Shown here: positions 39,689 through 48,802 of the stretch, piece after piece
How the letters are laid out: every line of letters starts with the position of its first letter
Position numbering within the stretch: position 1 is the stretch's first letter
Origin: Methylobacterium organophilum
Lineage (GTDB): Bacteria; Pseudomonadota; Alphaproteobacteria; Rhizobiales; Beijerinckiaceae
DNA length: 64,000 nt
Assembly (NCBI RefSeq): GCF_022179465.1
Contig: NZ_BPQV01000008.1
Coordinates: 186,001-250,000, forward strand
Direction: 5' to 3'
The notes under the pieces: model-generated
Databases searched by the model: none
The model's input: the letters and a program-made list of their open reading frames with translations, nothing else
What the model was told of the DNA's origin: nothing
Translations under genes and position numbers: made by a program

Positions 39689-39709
39689 GAAATATTTACC
39701 TTATATTTC
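39689..39709. repeat. Inverted repeat, probable operator
   Basis: GAAATAT (39689-39695) and ATATTTC (39703-39709) are perfect reverse complements with a seven-base spacer TTACCTT. A T-N-A type palindrome like this would suit a LysR-type regulator such as the CysB/Cbl group, but none is encoded nearby. Confidence 0.5.
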
Positions 39710-40127
39710 GGCTCATGCGGAACATGCATTCGAACACGCAGACGATTTCGCAGGTTTGCTTCTCCGCTCCGGATCGCAACCATCGAATGCCTGCCTGGGC
39801 GGCACGTTGAAGGGGCAACACCGCCGCGGCGCCGCATCGCGTCTGAGGAAGAGCCGAGGCGCGCAGCCTCGGCCGGGTCCGTGCCTTCTCGAAGCTCTTC
39901 CTTTGAAGAGAGGCGGCACCGAGAATGTCGTTTTCGTTGATCCTGATGAAAAAGGACAACAAACTTCATCGATCTCCCACCAAAGAAAGATCTTTCAAAA
40001 TCGCGTGCGTGCGCCGCAATCCGGATGGTTTGTCTTGAGCTTGCGGCGAGAATTGCCGATTTCGTTGCCCTTCCGCGCCCGATGGCCGCCCTGGCGGTTC
40101 GGGCGGGCAGCAGAGGACAACCGGACG

Positions 40128-41351
40128 ATGTCGCAGATCGATGCGGGCTGGGGGGCCGGCCCGAGCGGACGCTACGAGGAGCTCGCGGCGCGCTTCCGGC
40201 CGGTCTTCGCCGAGATCCGCGCCGGCGCCGTCGCACGGGACGCCGAGCGTCGCCGGCCCCATGCCGAGCTCGGCTGGCTCAAGGAAGCTGGCTTCACCAC
40301 CCTGCGCGTCCCCGCCGAAGCGGGCGGGATCGGCGCGAGCCTGCCCGAACTCTTCAATCTGCTGATCGAACTCTCGGCGGCCGATTCCAACGTCACCAAC
40401 GCGCTGCGCGCGCATTTCGGCTTCACCGAGGACGTGCTGACCGCCGCCTCGCCCGAATGGCGGACCCGCTGGATCGCCCGGCTCGCGGCGGGCGACACGG
40501 TCGGCAGCGGCGTGTCGGAGACGGGACCGGCCAAGGTCGGGCAGTTCGACACGGTCCTGCGCCACCGCGGCGGCGAGCGGGTGCTGGACGGCAGGAAATT
40601 CTACACGACGGGCTCGCTGTTTGCCGACTGGATCCACCTGTCGGCGCAGGACGAGGACGGCGCGCCCGTGGTCGCGGCGGTGCCGACCCGCGCCCCCGGC
40701 GTCACCATCGAAGACGACTGGGACGGCTTCGGACAGGCGCTCACCGCGAGCGGCACCGCCCGCTTCGAGGGCGTCGTGCTGGCGCCGGAGCTGATCAAGC
40801 CGGAGGCGGCGCGCTTTCCCTACGCGATGGCCTTCTTCCAGCTCGTGCATCTGGCCACGCTGACCGGGATCGGCCGGGCGGCGGCGGAGGATGCGGCCCG
40901 GCTCGTCGCGGCCCGGACCCGGGTCTACAGTCACGGCAATGCCGGGCGCACGGCCGACGACCCGCAGGTGCAGGCGGTGGTCGGCCGGGTGCGCGGGAAC
41001 GCCTACGCCGCGGGCGCCATCGTGCTGAAGGCGGCCGAGAGCGTGCAGCGCGCCTTCGAGGCGGCCCAGGCCCAGGGGCGGGACGCGGCCGAACCGGCCG
41101 CTGCCCTGGCCGATATCGAGGTCAACCAGGCCGTCACCGTGGTGACGAACCTCGTCCTGGAAGCCACCACCGTGCTGTTCGACGCGCTCGGCGCCTCCGC
41201 CGTGAAGGCCGAGCACGGGCTCGACCGCCACTGGCGCAACGCCCGCACGCTGACCTCGCACAACCCGCGGATCTACCGCGAGCGCAGCGTCGGTGCCTTC
41301 GCCCTCAACGGCACCCGGCCGCCCCGCGAGTACCGCGTCGGCACGGCCTGA
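40128..41351 (+). CDS. sfnB: SfnB/DszC-like acyl-CoA-dehydrogenase-family monooxygenase
   Basis: A 407-residue flavoenzyme with the acyl-CoA dehydrogenase fold. Marks: GRYEELAARFRPVFAEIR near the start, GVSETGPAKVGQF, GRKFYTTGSLFADWI and RNARTLTSHNPRIYRERSVG (20) at the C-terminus. SfnB and DszC-type members oxidise organosulfur compounds with reduced flavin. The ATG at 40128 follows AGAGGACAA; an open frame runs upstream to 39756 but is not coding. It is convergent with an SfnG-like gene and divergent from the Rbs-type operon, placing it in a sulfur-scavenging neighbourhood. Exact substrate unknown. Confidence 0.85.
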   Translation: MSQIDAGWGAGPSGRYEELAARFRPVFAEIRAGAVARDAERRRPHAELGWLKEAGFTTLRVPAEAGGIGASLPELFNLLIELSAADSNVTNALRAHFGFTEDVLTAASPEWRTRWIARLAAGDTVGSGVSETGPAKVGQFDTVLRHRGGERVLDGRKFYTTGSLFADWIHLSAQDEDGAPVVAAVPTRAPGVTIEDDWDGFGQALTASGTARFEGVVLAPELIKPEAARFPYAMAFFQLVHLATLTGIGRAAAEDAARLVAARTRVYSHGNAGRTADDPQVQAVVGRVRGNAYAAGAIVLKAAESVQRAFEAAQAQGRDAAEPAAALADIEVNQAVTVVTNLVLEATTVLFDALGASAVKAEHGLDRHWRNARTLTSHNPRIYRERSVGAFALNGTRPPREYRVGTA

Positions 41352-41405
41352 GGGCGCGGGGTCTCGCGCCGAAGGCCACGATCGGATCCGGCCCTTCCCG
41401 CCGCC

Positions 41406-42464
41406 TCAGCCCCGCACCCGCGGAAGCACCTCGGCGGCGAAGCGGCGCATCTCGGCCTCGAAGGGCTGGAACTGCAGCATGAACAGCTCGATCCCCGCCG
41501 CGTGAAAGGCGCGGATGCGCGCGGCCACCGCCGCGTAGCTGCCCACCAGCCCGGCGGCGGTGCCGCCATTGGTGCCGACATGGTGGGCGGCCGCCGCATC
41601 CGTCTTGGCGAACATCACGCTCGCCGCATCGGTTCGCGCCCGGGTCTCGGCCCGCAGGCCCTCGTCGCGGCGGCTGAGAGCCAGCAGCCGGGCGAACTCG
41701 GCCTGTGCCGCCTCGTCCGTCTCCCGCGCGATCACGAAGGCCGAGAGGCCGTAGCGCAGGCGGCCCGCCGCCGCCGGCCGCCGCGCCAGGTCGGCGATGA
41801 GGTCGGCGACCGCCTCGAGGGGCTGGCCGTTGATGAACCAGACGTCGCCGTGATCGGCCACCAGCGCGCGGGCCGGCTCGGATTCGCCCCCGACATAGAT
41901 CGTGGGCCGCGCCCGATAGGTGCCGGCGGGCTTGAGCTGATAGTCCTCCACCCGGAAATGCCGCCCCTCGAAGCGCACGCGCTCGCCGCGCATCAGCCGG
42001 TCGACCAGGGCGATCCATTCGCGGCCATAGGCATAGCGCTCGTCATGGTCCGGGAACGGCAGGCCGGCCCGCTCGAATTCGGCACGGTTCCAGGCATTGA
42101 CGAGGTTCAGGCCGAAGCGGCCGGCGCTGACATGCTCGATCTGGAGCGCCATCTTGGCGAGCACGACCGGGTGGTAGAGCCCCGGCTTGATGGCGCCGAT
42201 GATCTCGATCCGCCGCGTCACGGCGGCGAGGGCGGCGCAGGCCGTCCAGGCTTCCAGCTGATCGCGGGTCTCGTCGTAGGGGTTCACCGTGTGCTGGGCG
42301 ACGAGCACGGAATCGTAGCCCAGCGCCTCCGCTTCCAGCACGAGGGCGCGGTTGCGCGCCCAGGAGGCGTCGTGCGGCTCGTCGGGATCGTGGCGGGCGG
42401 CGCGCGAGCCGTGGACGGGGGCCCAGATCCCGAAGCGGAGGGGAGGCGTCGTCGCCTGCGGCAT
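41406..42464 (-). CDS. SfnG/SsuD-like FMN-dependent monooxygenase
   Basis: A 352-residue luciferase-class enzyme related to alkanesulfonate (SsuD) and dimethyl-sulfone (SfnG) monooxygenases. Marks: LRFGIWAPVHG at the start, AIKPGLYHPVVLAKMALQIE, GRFGLNLVNAWNRAEFERAG, HDERYAYGREWI, IYVGGESEPARALVADHGDVWF and FVIARETDEA. The AWNRAEFERAG segment matches the SfnG GWFKGEFTAIG position. It would release sulfite from a sulfonate or methanesulfinate from a sulfone. It starts three bases after the SsuA-like gene stop, so it is the last gene of the Sox operon. Confidence 0.87.
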   Translation of the reverse strand: MPQATTPPLRFGIWAPVHGSRAARHDPDEPHDASWARNRALVLEAEALGYDSVLVAQHTVNPYDETRDQLEAWTACAALAAVTRRIEIIGAIKPGLYHPVVLAKMALQIEHVSAGRFGLNLVNAWNRAEFERAGLPFPDHDERYAYGREWIALVDRLMRGERVRFEGRHFRVEDYQLKPAGTYRARPTIYVGGESEPARALVADHGDVWFINGQPLEAVADLIADLARRPAAAGRLRYGLSAFVIARETDEAAQAEFARLLALSRRDEGLRAETRARTDAASVMFAKTDAAAAHHVGTNGGTAAGLVGSYAAVAARIRAFHAAGIELFMLQFQPFEAEMRRFAAEVLPRVRG

Positions 42465-42467
42465 GGC

Positions 42468-43424
42468 TCAGCCCCGCCCCGCCGGCGGCTGCCAGATCCG
42501 GACCGCGGCGGTGTCGAGCCGCCGCGGGATCAGCCCGGCTTCCAGGAAGGTGTCGGCGATGGCCTGCTGCTCGGAGAGCGCCGCCCGATCGACCGCCGTG
42601 ACCCGATAGCTGCGCCGCGCATTCACCGTGGCCACGACCTCCGGCGGCAGGTCGCCCCAGAGCGGGGCGAGCAGGGCGACGGCCTCCTTCGGGTTGGCTT
42701 TCACCCATTCCCCGGCCTCGACCAGGGCGGAGAAGACCGTGGCGACGACCTCCGGATGGGCGGCGGCGAAGCCGTCGGTGACCGTGTAGTAGCGGTTGTA
42801 GCTCGACAGGCCGGTCGCATCGGCGAGCACCCGCACCGGGCGCTTGGCCTGCACGATCGCCAGGAACGGGTCCCAGATCACCCAGGCGTCGAGGTCGCCC
42901 TGGGCGAAGGCCGCCGCGCCGTCCGCCGCCTCCAGATAGGCCGGCCTGATGTCGGAGAAACTCAGGCCCGCCCGCTTGAGGGCGGCGGCGAGGATGAAGT
43001 GGCAGCCGGAGCCCTTCGAGACGCCGACCACGCGCCCCTTCAGATCGGCGATCGAGCGGATCGGGGATTCGTCGGGCACGATGATCGCCTCGGCCCGGGG
43101 CGAGCCCGCCTCCATCGCGTAGAAGGTCAGCGGGGCATGGGCCGATTGCGTGAAGATCGGCACGGCGTCCGCGACATCCGCGTGGAGATCGACGGCGCCG
43201 GTGTTCATCGGCTCGATCACCTTGGTGAACTGGTGCCAGCTCACCCCGAAGCCCTGCGCGCCGAGGCGCTCTTCGAGGATGCCCTTCACCTTGAGCACGG
43301 TGAGCAGGGTCGAGGAGCGCTGGAAGCTCACGCGCACGGTCTGCCTGGCCCGGGCCGGGCGCAGGGATCCGAGGGAGAGGCCGGCGGCGAGCGCCGTCGC
43401 GAAGGTCCGTCTGGTCAGGGTCAT
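42468..43424 (-). CDS. SsuA-like aliphatic-sulfonate-type binding protein
   Basis: A 318-residue periplasmic binding protein with a signal peptide with a twin-Arg start (TRRTFATALAAGLSLGSL). The fold follows SsuA/TauA: VRVSFQRSSTLLTVLKVKG near the start, GAVDLHADVADAVPIFTQ, IADLKGRVVGVSKGSGCHF and DAWVIWDPFLAIVQAK. It probably binds a sulfonate or related anion. No SsuB/SsuC permease or ATPase is in this operon, so it must use another transporter. Upstream gene is soxD. Confidence 0.88.
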   Translation of the reverse strand: MTLTRRTFATALAAGLSLGSLRPARARQTVRVSFQRSSTLLTVLKVKGILEERLGAQGFGVSWHQFTKVIEPMNTGAVDLHADVADAVPIFTQSAHAPLTFYAMEAGSPRAEAIIVPDESPIRSIADLKGRVVGVSKGSGCHFILAAALKRAGLSFSDIRPAYLEAADGAAAFAQGDLDAWVIWDPFLAIVQAKRPVRVLADATGLSSYNRYYTVTDGFAAAHPEVVATVFSALVEAGEWVKANPKEAVALLAPLWGDLPPEVVATVNARRSYRVTAVDRAALSEQQAIADTFLEAGLIPRRLDTAAVRIWQPPAGRG

Positions 43425-43451
43425 GGCGATCGTGGGGTTCGTCGGGAAACG

Positions 43452-43994
43452 TCAGCGGCCGGCCGGCACGTCCGGGCGCGGATCGGCGGTGAAGCCGCCG
43501 CGGTTCGGCATGGCGACCTTCGGCAGGCTCGCCGCATCGAGGCTCGCCTCCTCCGGCAGCAGGCCGTTGAGGTGCAGCACGTAGGCGCTCACCGCGTAGG
43601 TCTCGCCGGCGGACAGCGATTGCGGCGCGTCGAAGGGCATGGCGCGGCGCACGTAGTCGAAGAGCGTCGTGGCGTAGGGCCAGAAGCTGCCGACCGTGCG
43701 CAGCGGCTTGGCCGTGGCGAGGCTGCCCTGCCCGCCCGCGAGGGCGTCCGCTGGGCCGCCCTCGCCGCGGGCGCCGTGGCAGCCGGCGCAACGCGCTGCG
43801 AAGAGGCTCGCCCCCTCCCGCACGCTGCCGCGCCCGGGGGGCAGGCCCTGCCCGTCGGGGCGCGCCTCGATGTCCCAGGCGGCGATCTGCTCCGGGCTCG
43901 CCGGATGGCCGAGGCCGAGCGGGCCGGCGGGCTCGGCGAGGGCCGGTCGGCCGAGTACGAGGCCGAACAGGAGGGCCAGGAACTCACGCCGCAT
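43452..43994 (-). CDS. soxD: Short SoxD-like c-type cytochrome
   Basis: A 180-residue periplasmic monohaem cytochrome. The signal peptide is residues 1-20 (ending RPALA), the haem motif CAGCH is at 69-73, and a likely Met ligand lies in the MPFDAPQSLSAGE segment. The IAAWDIEARPDGQGLPPGRG opening resembles the haem domain of SoxD and SorB. Classical SoxD is about twice as long and dihaem, so this is a short form. Its ATG overlaps the soxC stop by 11 bases, which indicates obligatory coupling. It should take electrons from SoxC. Confidence 0.85.
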   Translation of the reverse strand: MRREFLALLFGLVLGRPALAEPAGPLGLGHPASPEQIAAWDIEARPDGQGLPPGRGSVREGASLFAARCAGCHGARGEGGPADALAGGQGSLATAKPLRTVGSFWPYATTLFDYVRRAMPFDAPQSLSAGETYAVSAYVLHLNGLLPEEASLDAASLPKVAMPNRGGFTADPRPDVPAGR

Positions 43995-45204
43995 GGGTGA
44001 CCGCGCCCCCTTGCGCGACGCTCCAGCCGAACACGGCGTTGTTGTGATAGTAGGAGCGCGTGCCCCGCACGGAGACGAGGGCGTCCCGGCTCGGCTGCAC
44101 GTAGCCGGTCTCGTCCCGCGCCCGGCTGAGGAGCCGGGCGGGGCCGCCCTCCCAGCGCCAGGGCAAGCGGAAGCGCGTGAAGCAGCGCGGCCGCACCGGC
44201 CCTTCGAGGGAGGCCGGACGCCAGGAGGCCCCTCCATCCGTCGAGACGTCGACGCCGGCGATCTTCCCCCGCCCGGTCCAGGCGAGGCCGCGGATCTCGT
44301 GGAAGCCGGGGGCGCGCAGACGCTGGCCGCCGGAGGGCGCCGTGATGACGGATTTCGCCTCCATCACGAAGGTGAACTGGCGTGCGCTGCCGTCCGGCAT
44401 CAGGTCGGTGTATTTCGAGGTCTCCTCGCGCGTCTGGAACGGCTGGTCGCCGACCTTCAGGCGGCGCAGCCACTTGATGCTCAGGTTTCCTTCGAGACCG
44501 GGCAGGAACAGGCGCAGGGGATAGCCCTGCTCCGGCCGCAGGCGCTCGCCGTTCTGGGCATAGGCCAGGATCGCCCCGTCGAGCGCGGCCTCGAGCGGGA
44601 TCGACCGGCTCATGGCGCAGGCATCCGCCCCCTCGGCGAGGATCCAGGCCGCTCCCGGCTTCACCCCCACCTCGGCGAGCACCGTCGCCAGTTCGACGCC
44701 GGTCCATTCCGCGCAGGACATGAGGCCGTGGCTGTCCTGCACCGTCCAATCGGGCCTGGCCCCGAGCCAGGGCGTGTTGCCGGAGCATTCGAGGAAATGC
44801 AGCCGCGACACGGCGGGGAAGCGGACGAGGTCGTCCATCGTCAGGACGAGAGGCCGCTCCACCAGCCCGTGGACCACGAGGCGATGCCGGTCGGGGTCGA
44901 CCGCCGGGATGCCGGCATGGTGGCGCTCGTAATGCAGGCCGTTCGGCGTGATGATGCCGTGCAGCCCCTGCAGGGGCGTCACCGTGGCGACCGCGCCCGG
45001 AAAGGCCGGCGGAAGCCTCGGATAGCGGGCGAGGGCCTCGCCCGGGGCGGGGCGGCCATAGCCGGGGGCGGTCGCTCCCTGCTCCTTCGTCCAGGACGGA
45101 ACCTCCAGGGGCCCCTCGCCCTCGGCGAACGCCCGTGTCGCGGCGCCCGCTCCGGCGAGCGTGCCGCCGGCCATGCGCAGGAAGGCGCGCCGGTTCTCTC
45201 GCAT
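43984..45204 (-). CDS. soxC: Sulfane/sulfite dehydrogenase molybdopterin subunit (SoxC-like)
   Basis: A 406-residue molybdoenzyme of the sulfite oxidase family with a Tat signal (RRAFLRMAGGTLAGAGA). The molybdenum-ligand Cys is Cys140 in FLECSGN. ITPNGLHYERHHAGIPAVDP, KWLRRLKVGDQPFQTREETS and YTDLMPDGSARQFTFVMEAK (20) match SoxC more closely than SorA. SoxC oxidises the sulfane sulfur or sulfite and passes electrons to SoxD. SoxXYZAB are absent here, so it probably acts on sulfite released by the operon's monooxygenase. The ATG at 45204 is usual. Confidence 0.92.
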   Translation of the reverse strand: MRENRRAFLRMAGGTLAGAGAATRAFAEGEGPLEVPSWTKEQGATAPGYGRPAPGEALARYPRLPPAFPGAVATVTPLQGLHGIITPNGLHYERHHAGIPAVDPDRHRLVVHGLVERPLVLTMDDLVRFPAVSRLHFLECSGNTPWLGARPDWTVQDSHGLMSCAEWTGVELATVLAEVGVKPGAAWILAEGADACAMSRSIPLEAALDGAILAYAQNGERLRPEQGYPLRLFLPGLEGNLSIKWLRRLKVGDQPFQTREETSKYTDLMPDGSARQFTFVMEAKSVITAPSGGQRLRAPGFHEIRGLAWTGRGKIAGVDVSTDGGASWRPASLEGPVRPRCFTRFRLPWRWEGGPARLLSRARDETGYVQPSRDALVSVRGTRSYYHNNAVFGWSVAQGGAVTHAA

Positions 45205-45216
45205 CCTGTGCGATCC

Positions 45217-46245
45217 CTATTTCGCGACCGCTTCGGCCTGCGTCGCCTCGAAGAAGCGCGCGTCGAACAGGCCGTCGGTGGAGGGCGTCTTCTCGGTGAT
45301 GCCCAGCGTCGTCTGGAAGGCGAGCATCGCCCGCGTGGCGTCCACGATCGCCCGCGGATCGGCCACGTACTGCGTCGCCGGCGAGGCCAGCGCCTTGGCG
45401 AAGACCGCCTGGCTCACGATGCCCTTGCCGAGGGCGGCCTCGACCGCCGGCAGCGCCCGGGCCGGCTCCCGCTTGAGCAGATCCACCGCCCGCACGATCG
45501 CCAAGACGAGGCGGCGCACGGCCTCAGGGTGCTGCTCCAGGAAGGCGCCGCGCACGGCGACCACGGTGCCCGGCTGCCCGGGGAAGAGGTCGTTGCCGCC
45601 GGCGACCAGCCGGAGATCGGGGTTGCGCTCCCGGATGATGGTGAGGCCCGGCTCGCGCACCGTCGCGGCATCGACCGCGCCCGACAGGATCGCCTGCTGG
45701 GCCGCATCGATTCCGAGGGTGACGACCTGCACGTCCGCGGGATCGACCTTGTGGATCTCCCGCAGCCAGAAGCTCAGATTCGTGTGGGGGATCGAGCCGA
45801 GGGGCTGCGTGGCGATCTTGGCCGGCCGGCCATTCTCCTCCCGGAAACGCCGGAAGGCCGCGGCGGGCGCTGCCCCCTCGGACAGCCACTTGCCGAGCTT
45901 CGCGCCGGCGACGAGCACGTTCTCGCCGGTCGCGGTCGCGGCCACGACGCGCAGATCGACGCCGCGCTCCCGGCCGATCGCCACCGGGGTGACGCCGGCC
46001 ACGTAGATGTCGACGGTGCCGCTGGCCGCGGCCTGAACCGCGTTCGGCCCGGAATCGAACAGGGTGATGGTGGGCTTGAGCCCGCCGGCGCTCAGCCAGC
46101 CCTCCCGCTCGGCCACGTAGAGCGGCGCCGCGCCGAGAACCGGGATCGCCCCGATCCGCACCGCCAGGTCCTGCGCCCGCGCGGCCACGGAGAATCCCAG
46201 CACACCGAAAAGAAGAATTGCCCACCGGAGCGGTCGAGACGACAT
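45217..46245 (-). CDS. SsuA-like ABC transporter substrate-binding protein
   Basis: A 342-residue periplasmic binding protein with a Sec signal (about residues 1-24, ending AARAQ). The fold is SsuA/NitT-type: VRIGAIPVLGAAPLYVAEREGW, GTVDIYVAGVTPVAI and GAVDAATVREPGLTI. It is the first gene of the Sox operon; soxC follows in the same orientation. The ligand is unknown, but it differs enough from the SsuA-like protein at 42468 to suggest a second substrate. No permease or ATPase is adjacent. Confidence 0.87.
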   Translation of the reverse strand: MSSRPLRWAILLFGVLGFSVAARAQDLAVRIGAIPVLGAAPLYVAEREGWLSAGGLKPTITLFDSGPNAVQAAASGTVDIYVAGVTPVAIGRERGVDLRVVAATATGENVLVAGAKLGKWLSEGAAPAAAFRRFREENGRPAKIATQPLGSIPHTNLSFWLREIHKVDPADVQVVTLGIDAAQQAILSGAVDAATVREPGLTIIRERNPDLRLVAGGNDLFPGQPGTVVAVRGAFLEQHPEAVRRLVLAIVRAVDLLKREPARALPAVEAALGKGIVSQAVFAKALASPATQYVADPRAIVDATRAMLAFQTTLGITEKTPSTDGLFDARFFEATQAEAVAK

Positions 46246-46387
46246 GATCGTTCTTTATTTTAGAGAAATGCCGAAAGATCTGTTTAGATCTACTTGTAGT
46301 ATGAACATGTCATGCGGCGGCGCAAGACTTCTCCGCCGAAGACCGCTATAGCGCCGGCAAAGACCTCTTGGACGAGAACCGGACACG
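46246..46387. promoter_or_regulatory. Divergent promoter region with an AGATCT inverted repeat
   Basis: This AT-rich 142-base gap separates the leftward Sox operon from the rightward DUF3604 gene. AGATCT occurs at 46276-46281 and 46286-46291, spaced by GTTT, forming a perfect 16-base inverted repeat. It overlaps GAAAGATCT (46273-46281), which recurs upstream of other genes in this window. Confidence 0.5.
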
Positions 46388-48802
46388 ATGCGGGACGAGG
46401 GCGAAGGCAGGGCGCGGCTGGGCGAGCATGTGGCGCCGGCCGGGCTCTACGCGGCGATCAAGGCGCGGCCCTTCCTGGGCAGCGTCCATTGCAGCCACGA
46501 CACCCTGGTGGCGGGGAGCTGGCACGAGGTGGTGCTGACCTACGAGGTCGGCGCCTGCGGCATCGCCGACGGGGCCACCTTCAAGGCGACCTTCAAGTTC
46601 TACTCGGACTGGGCCCTGTTCCAGACGGCGGATCCGGCCGCCGCCAACTATGTCAGCGCCGAATACGAGGCCGGCCCGCTCGCCCCCGGGCAATCCCCCG
46701 CCACCGTCCAGTCGCTCAGCGTGCGCTTCGACCAGAAGGGGCACGAGCGGCCCTTCCAGAAGGCGGTGATCGTCGACGTGGTCGACGGCTATCTCAATGC
46801 CGGCGACCGCATCGTCCTCCGCCTCGGCGACCGGCGGGCCGGCGGCCCCGGCACCCGGGTCCAGACCTTCGTCGAGGACGGTTTCCGCTTCCGCTGCTAC
46901 GTCGATCCGCTCGGCACCTCCCGCTACGTCGCGGTGCCGGGCGACCCGGTGGTGCGGATCGTCGCCGGGCCGCCGGAGCGGCTGCAGCTTGCCGCGCCCC
47001 GCTTCGTGGCGGAGGGGGTGGTGCCGTCCCTCACGGTCGCGCTGCTCGACCGCTGGGGCAACATCGCCCGCGACCAGGGCGGCCGCCTCGACGTGACGGC
47101 CGCGCTCGGGGACCGCATCGTCTCCAAACAGAGCCATGCGGTGCCCGCGGAAGGGTGGGCCGCCCTCCGGATCGAGGACCTGCCGCCGGTCTCCGGCACG
47201 ATGCGCCTCCGCGTCGTCCGCCCCGGCACCCGCGACCCGCTGGAGGGCGAGGCCTTCGTCTCGGGGCTCGCCGACGCCCCGGTGCCGCGGGCGCTCTACG
47301 GCGATCTCCACGTCCATGCCCATGACACGGTCGGCACCAACAGCCCGGCCTACAACGCCGCCTATGCCCGCGACGTGGCCGGCGTCGACGTCTACGGCTA
47401 CACCGCCAACGACTTCCAGATCACCGACGAGGCCTGGCGCCAGGGCGTCGCGGTGGTGAGCGCCTTCGACGCGCCCGGCCGGTTCGTGGCCTATGCCGTG
47501 CAGGAATGGTGCGGCAGCTCGACCGCGGGCGGCGACCACCAAGTGCTCTTCCTCGGGGAGGATCCGCCCGGCTTCCCGTTCAACGGGCGCGGCGAGCACA
47601 ACCGCACCTTCCTCTGGAACGAGAGCATGCAGGGCACGGGCGTCGAGGTCGGGCGCTGGCCGGTCGAGGATCTCTGGGCGGCCTATATCGACGACCCGGA
47701 GAACCACCTCGTCATCCCCCATGTCGGCGGCCGGCGCTACATCCCGGACTGGCATCATCCGGAGCTGGAGCGCCTCGTCGAGATCGCCTCCGCCTGGGGG
47801 CAGTTCGACTGGCTCTACCGGGACGTGATCGCGCGGGGCTACCGGCTCGGCGTCTGCGCCAACGGCGACGAGCATCGCGGGCGGCCCGGCGGCGGCGTGC
47901 CGGGCGTGCAGGTCTTCGGCGTGCGCGGCGGCCTGACCGGCATCCTGTCGGACAGCCTGGACCGCCGCTCCGTCGGCAGGGCCTTGCGGGCCCGGCGCAC
48001 CTTCGCCACGACGGGGGAGCGCAGCGCTCTCCTCGTGCGCTGCGGCGACCATCTCCAGGGCGACGCCTTCGTGCAGGATGGCCCGGCGCGGCTCGATTAC
48101 CGCTTCCTCGGCGAGGCCGGCTGGGAGGAGCTGACGGCCCACGACCAGACCGGCCCGATCTGGCGGCGCGACCTGCACGCCGAGCTCGGCTACTCCGAGC
48201 GCCTCGTGCGCCTGCGCTGGGGCGGCGCGCGCATCCGCGACCGCTATCGCTGGGCGAGCTGGGAAGGCCGCATCCGCATCCTCAACGGCACGATCCGCCG
48301 TCTCACGCCCCAGGGCTTCGAGCATGCCGAGGAGACGGCGTGGCGGGCCGGCCCCACCGAGATCGCCTTCCGCTCCGAGACCTATGGCGACAGCGACGCC
48401 ATCGAGATCGACATCGGCAACCTGGACCAGTGCCGCTTCGTCATCGAGGGGACCATCGGCGGCTTCGTGAAGGTCGGCGACCCGCGCCGGCCCGCCCCCT
48501 TCGTGCACGCGCCGGATTTTCATTGGGAATGCAGCGGGCGCGACTTGCTGGAGCAGGGTGCCCTGCGGCGCGAGCTCGGCGGCACGGAGCTGTTCCTGGC
48601 GCTGGAGCGGCTGACCGAGCGGCCGCTGCCCCGCGACGTGGCCGGCCACATCGTCGTGGCGCCGGAGAACGCCCCCTTCGGCTTCCGCCCGGTCTATTTC
48701 TCCGGCCGCCAGCGCGACGGAAGCCGGGTCTGGTCCTCGGCCCAGTTCATCACCTTCGCGGGGACGGCGCCCGTCAGCCCTTCCCCAGGTGAGGCCGGAT
48801 GA
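46388..48802 (+). CDS. DUF3604 family (PHP-like metal-dependent hydrolase)
   Basis: An 804-residue protein of the DUF3604 family. An N-terminal beta-sandwich-like region (about 1-300) precedes a PHP-type metal-binding core that opens with GDLHVHAHDT (His308, His310, His312, Asp313) and continues with IPHVGGRRYIPDWHHPELE, CANGDEHRGRPG and RRTFATTGERSALLVRCG. The PHP fold suggests a di/tri-metal phosphoesterase or related hydrolase; substrate unknown. No signal peptide, so it is cytoplasmic. The 3' end overlaps the convergent SCO1 gene by 29 bases. No clear ribosome-binding site was seen ahead of the ATG. Confidence 0.82.
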   Translation: MRDEGEGRARLGEHVAPAGLYAAIKARPFLGSVHCSHDTLVAGSWHEVVLTYEVGACGIADGATFKATFKFYSDWALFQTADPAAANYVSAEYEAGPLAPGQSPATVQSLSVRFDQKGHERPFQKAVIVDVVDGYLNAGDRIVLRLGDRRAGGPGTRVQTFVEDGFRFRCYVDPLGTSRYVAVPGDPVVRIVAGPPERLQLAAPRFVAEGVVPSLTVALLDRWGNIARDQGGRLDVTAALGDRIVSKQSHAVPAEGWAALRIEDLPPVSGTMRLRVVRPGTRDPLEGEAFVSGLADAPVPRALYGDLHVHAHDTVGTNSPAYNAAYARDVAGVDVYGYTANDFQITDEAWRQGVAVVSAFDAPGRFVAYAVQEWCGSSTAGGDHQVLFLGEDPPGFPFNGRGEHNRTFLWNESMQGTGVEVGRWPVEDLWAAYIDDPENHLVIPHVGGRRYIPDWHHPELERLVEIASAWGQFDWLYRDVIARGYRLGVCANGDEHRGRPGGGVPGVQVFGVRGGLTGILSDSLDRRSVGRALRARRTFATTGERSALLVRCGDHLQGDAFVQDGPARLDYRFLGEAGWEELTAHDQTGPIWRRDLHAELGYSERLVRLRWGGARIRDRYRWASWEGRIRILNGTIRRLTPQGFEHAEETAWRAGPTEIAFRSETYGDSDAIEIDIGNLDQCRFVIEGTIGGFVKVGDPRRPAPFVHAPDFHWECSGRDLLEQGALRRELGGTELFLALERLTERPLPRDVAGHIVVAPENAPFGFRPVYFSGRQRDGSRVWSSAQFITFAGTAPVSPSPGEAG

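Larger units (their letters stand above)
39458..40127. promoter_or_regulatory. Divergent promoter region between ABC operon and sfnB-like gene
   Basis: About 670 bases without a gene, AT-rich in 39600-39720 and 39890-40010. It holds two perfect spaced inverted repeats (listed separately) and the 12-base palindrome GAAAGATCTTTC at 39985-39996. It must carry promoters for both the leftward transporter operon and the rightward sfnB-like gene, which makes shared regulation plausible. Confidence 0.55.

Noticed and set aside
43984-45204. SorA rather than SoxC
   Set aside because: KVGDQPFQTREETS and the ITPNGLHYERHHAG region fit SoxC better, although the short cytochrome partner is SorB-like; SoxC is kept with that caveat.
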